Source of the DNA: Spirochaetaceae bacterium
Lineage (GTDB): Bacteria > Spirochaetota > Spirochaetia > Treponematales > Breznakiellaceae
Direction of reading: 5' to 3'
DNA length: 6,684 nt
Assembly (NCBI GenBank): GCA_031265025.1
Contig: JAISDF010000183.1
Location: 1 to 6,684 of the forward strand
Shown here: positions 4,487 to 6,684 of the stretch, one piece after another
Layout of the letters: each line of letters starts with the position of its first letter
Numbering within the stretch: position 1 is the first letter of the stretch
Program-made: the position numbers and the translations under genes
The notes under the pieces: model-generated
The model's input: only the letters and a program-made list of their open reading frames with translations
Databases searched by the model: none
Told to the model about the DNA's origin: nothing

Positions 4487-6571
4487 TTATTTGGAACTTT
4501 TGCGCTTTTCCTGGTACTCTTTTATCAGAGCCTCGGAAATGCTCACCGGAACTTTGCCGTATTTTTCGAATTCCATGGTGAATTCCGCCTTGCCCTGGGT
4601 CAGGGAGCGGAGCACGGTGGAATAACCGAACATTTCACTCAGCGGGACCTCCGCTTCGATGCGGGAGAAGGTCCCGTCCTCGGTTGACGCGGCTATTATA
4701 CCACGGCGCTGGTTGATTGAGGCGAAAATATTACCCTGAAATTCGGTGGGGCCTTCAACCGCGACCTTCATGATGGGTTCAAGAATACAGGGTTTTGCCT
4801 TGGGGTAGGCCTCCCTGAACGCGCCAATAGCGGCCATCTGGAAGGCGATGTCGGAGGAATCCACCGGGTGATATTGGCCGTCATTGATGACGCAGCGCAC
4901 ATTGACAATGGGGAAACCGATGAGGCTGCCTCTTTTCAGGGCCTCTTTGAAACCCTTGTTGCAGCTTGGGATAAATTCATTGGGAATAGCGCCGCCTTTG
5001 ATGTTGTCGACAAATTCATAATCGCCGCCGTCCCAGGATTCTATGTAACCGGCAACCCTGCCGTACTGGCCCGCGCCGCCGGTCTGTTTTTTATGGGTAT
5101 AGTTGAAATCGGCCCGCTGGCTGATCGCTTCACGGTAGGCAACCTGGGGCATGCCGGTCTCGACTTCGCATTTGTATTCCCGCCTCATCCGTTCAATATA
5201 GACCTCAAGATGAAGCTCTCCCATGCCCTTGATGATGGTTTCGTTGGATTCGCCGTCCACATAGGTCTGAAAAGTGGGGTCTTCCTTGGTAAAGCGGTTC
5301 AGGGCCTTGGCCATCTGGTCGGCCGACTTTTTGTCCTTGGGATTGACGGCCAGGGAGATGACCGGTTCAGGCACAAACATTGAAGTCATGGCGTAATTGC
5401 CGCCGCCGCAGAAGGTGTCGCCAGACGCGCAGTCAATGCCGAAGAGCGCCACAATGTCTCCGGGCGCGCCTTCGGTGATGTCCTCCATGTTGTCGGCATG
5501 CATGCGGACCAGCCGTCCTACCTTGAAGCGCTTGCGCGCCCTGGTATTGTAAAGCTCGTCGCCCTTTTTGAGGGAACCCTGGTAAATGCGGACATAGGTA
5601 AGCTGTCCGTACTGTCCATCCTCAAGTTTGAAGCCCAGGGCCACGGTGGGGAGCTTTTCATCGGCCTTGAGTTCAAGCCTTTCTTCGTCTTTGTCCAGAT
5701 CCAGGGCGTAGTTTTTGACTTCGGTAGGATCGGGCAGATAACGGGTAACCCCGTCCAGCAGGGACTGAATGCCCTTGTTCTTGTAGGCCGAACCCAGCAT
5801 TACAGGCACAAACTGCTCGGCCAGGGTTCCGGTACGGACGGCGGCGTAGATCAGTTCTTCGGGTATTGTTTCGCCGGAGAGGAATTTTTCCGCCAGTTCG
5901 TCGGAGAACATGGAAATAGCGTCAAGCAGTTCTTCCCGGTGCTTTTCGGCGTCCTCCTTGAGATGGGAGGGAATCTCGGCATAGCGGAGTTCGGTACCCT
6001 GGTCGCCGTCAAAATAAACGGCCTTCATGGTAATGAGGTCCACGATGCCTTCAAGTTTGTCTTCGAGACCAATGGGAATCTGAACCATCACCGCGTTGAG
6101 GGCGAGTTTTTCCCTGAGCTGGCTTTTTACCTTGAAGGGATTGGCCCCTGTCCGGTCGCATTTGTTGATAAAGGCAATACGGGGCACATGATAACGCTTG
6201 AGCTGCCTGTCCACCGTGATGGACTGGCTCTGAACGCCGCCGACAGCGCAGAGCACCAGTATGGCCCCGTCCAGAACCCTGAGGGAACGTTCAACCTCGA
6301 TGGTAAAATCCACATGTCCGGGGGTGTCAATAAGATTGAGGGTATAGTCCTTCCACGTTACCTGGGTTGCCGCGGACTGAATCGTAATACCCCGTTCCCG
6401 CTCCAGTTCCATGTGGTCCATGGTTGCGCCGACCCCGTCTTTGCCCCGCACCTCATGAATGGCGTGAATTTTATTGCTGTAAAACAAAATCCGCTCGGAA
6501 AGGGTCGTTTTGCCCGAGTCAATGTGCGCGCTGATACCGATATTCCGCATTTTGGTAATATCAAAACCCAT
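4487..6571 (-). CDS. fusA: Translation elongation factor G (spdEFG1 / mitochondrial EFG1-like type)
   Basis: EF-G is the cytoplasmic GTPase that drives tRNA-mRNA translocation on the ribosome. The 694-residue protein is full length. G motifs: G1 AHIDSGKT (15-22), switch I RGITIQSAAT (60-69), G3 DTPGH (82-86), G4 NKCD (136-139) and G5 GSAYKN (260-265). Domain II follows, then domain III, domain IV with THKKQTGGAGQYGRV and the tip motif GQYHPVDSS (histidine near 568), and domain V to the end. Ser at position 19 where classical EF-G has Ala, and IHEVRGKDGVGATMD (38-52), match my recollection of the spirochaete/mitochondrial EFG1 subgroup, which performs translocation, rather than the recycling paralogue. 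Start ATG 6571 has AAGGAG (6580-6585) 8 nt upstream. The gene is not in a str operon with rpsL, rpsG and tuf; it heads an operon with the RecA-like ATPase. No domain is broken or missing. Confidence 0.97.
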   Translation of the reverse strand: MGFDITKMRNIGISAHIDSGKTTLSERILFYSNKIHAIHEVRGKDGVGATMDHMELERERGITIQSAATQVTWKDYTLNLIDTPGHVDFTIEVERSLRVLDGAILVLCAVGGVQSQSITVDRQLKRYHVPRIAFINKCDRTGANPFKVKSQLREKLALNAVMVQIPIGLEDKLEGIVDLITMKAVYFDGDQGTELRYAEIPSHLKEDAEKHREELLDAISMFSDELAEKFLSGETIPEELIYAAVRTGTLAEQFVPVMLGSAYKNKGIQSLLDGVTRYLPDPTEVKNYALDLDKDEERLELKADEKLPTVALGFKLEDGQYGQLTYVRIYQGSLKKGDELYNTRARKRFKVGRLVRMHADNMEDITEGAPGDIVALFGIDCASGDTFCGGGNYAMTSMFVPEPVISLAVNPKDKKSADQMAKALNRFTKEDPTFQTYVDGESNETIIKGMGELHLEVYIERMRREYKCEVETGMPQVAYREAISQRADFNYTHKKQTGGAGQYGRVAGYIESWDGGDYEFVDNIKGGAIPNEFIPSCNKGFKEALKRGSLIGFPIVNVRCVINDGQYHPVDSSDIAFQMAAIGAFREAYPKAKPCILEPIMKVAVEGPTEFQGNIFASINQRRGIIAASTEDGTFSRIEAEVPLSEMFGYSTVLRSLTQGKAEFTMEFEKYGKVPVSISEALIKEYQEKRKSSK

Positions 6572-6579
6572 CTGTACTA

Positions 6580-6585
6580 CTCCTT
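6580..6585 (-). promoter_or_regulatory. Ribosome binding site of fusA
   Basis: AAGGAG on the minus strand lies 8 nt before ATG 6571, an optimal distance that supports this start. Confidence 0.85.
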
Positions 6586-6628
6586 ACTGTATATCCGTCC
6601 GTGTTGCCGGCCTGAGGCCAGGGTCATA

Positions 6629-6657
6629 AAAATAACCTGGATTTTTCGCAGTTCCAA
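6629..6657 (-). promoter_or_regulatory. Possible promoter of fusA
   Basis: On the minus strand TTGGAA (6652-6657) and TATTTT (6629-6634) are 17 nt apart, each with four of six consensus matches. The leader would be about 50 nt. It contains a small inverted repeat GGCCT/AGGCC (6609-6619) with one base between the arms. The upstream gene lies outside the window, so read-through from there cannot be judged. Confidence 0.35.
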
Positions 6658-6684
6658 TATTGGTAAAAAATGACAACAAACACT

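Noticed and set aside
5498..6673. Plus-strand ORF of 391 codons opposite fusA
   Set aside because: Long antisense frames are common opposite well-conserved genes with biased codon use. The translation resembles nothing known, and fusA is unambiguous.

Overview
The window looks like a chromosomal segment of a spirochaete, probably a treponeme-like organism of roughly even base composition. Three things point that way: an EF-G of the type shared by spirochaetes and mitochondria (spdEFG1/mtEFG1), standing outside any ribosomal-protein/str operon; a small lysine-alanine-proline repeat protein resembling bacterial H1-like histones; and a long acidic hexapeptide repeat tail on a membrane protein. 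The assignment is inferred from protein features only. No phage, transposon, CRISPR, tRNA or rRNA was seen.

Left part (1-1862). A minus-strand gene starts with GTG at 1666 and runs off the left edge, so 555 codons are visible. It encodes an apparent two-transmembrane sensor-like protein: N-terminal membrane anchor, about 260-residue extracytoplasmic domain, second membrane segment, charged helical cytoplasmic stretch, and then 18.8 copies of an acidic VDEAEA repeat (14-352). It diverges from hflX across a 196-bp AT-rich spacer. That spacer has two oppositely oriented TATAAT boxes forming one inverted repeat, plus a second inverted repeat.

Middle part (1863-3680). hflX (plus strand) encodes the ribosome-splitting GTPase HflX. 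It converges on a minus-strand gene for an 85-residue histone-H1-like protein built from tandem AAKKPA-type repeats. A strong hairpin overlapping the hflX stop codon is placed and shaped to terminate both. The 383-bp stretch upstream of the histone-like gene has no credible gene. It holds that gene's probable promoter and leader, an AT-rich hairpin, and the terminator of the next operon.

Right part (3587-6684). A probable two-gene minus-strand operon: fusA (EF-G, 694 residues) followed after 97 bp by a 236-residue RecA/KaiC/DnaB-like P-loop ATPase with a GTG start and a strong ribosome binding site, closed by a clear intrinsic terminator at 3587-3635. The ATPase has good Walker A and B motifs but lacks the expected catalytic glutamate.

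Functionally the window pairs two ribosome-acting GTPases (HflX and EF-G) with a nucleoid protein, an unassigned ATPase and an unassigned membrane protein. The most unusual elements are the acidic repeat tail whose DNA varies almost only at silent positions, the ATPase lacking its catalytic glutamate downstream of fusA, and the recently duplicated 48-bp units in the histone-like gene.
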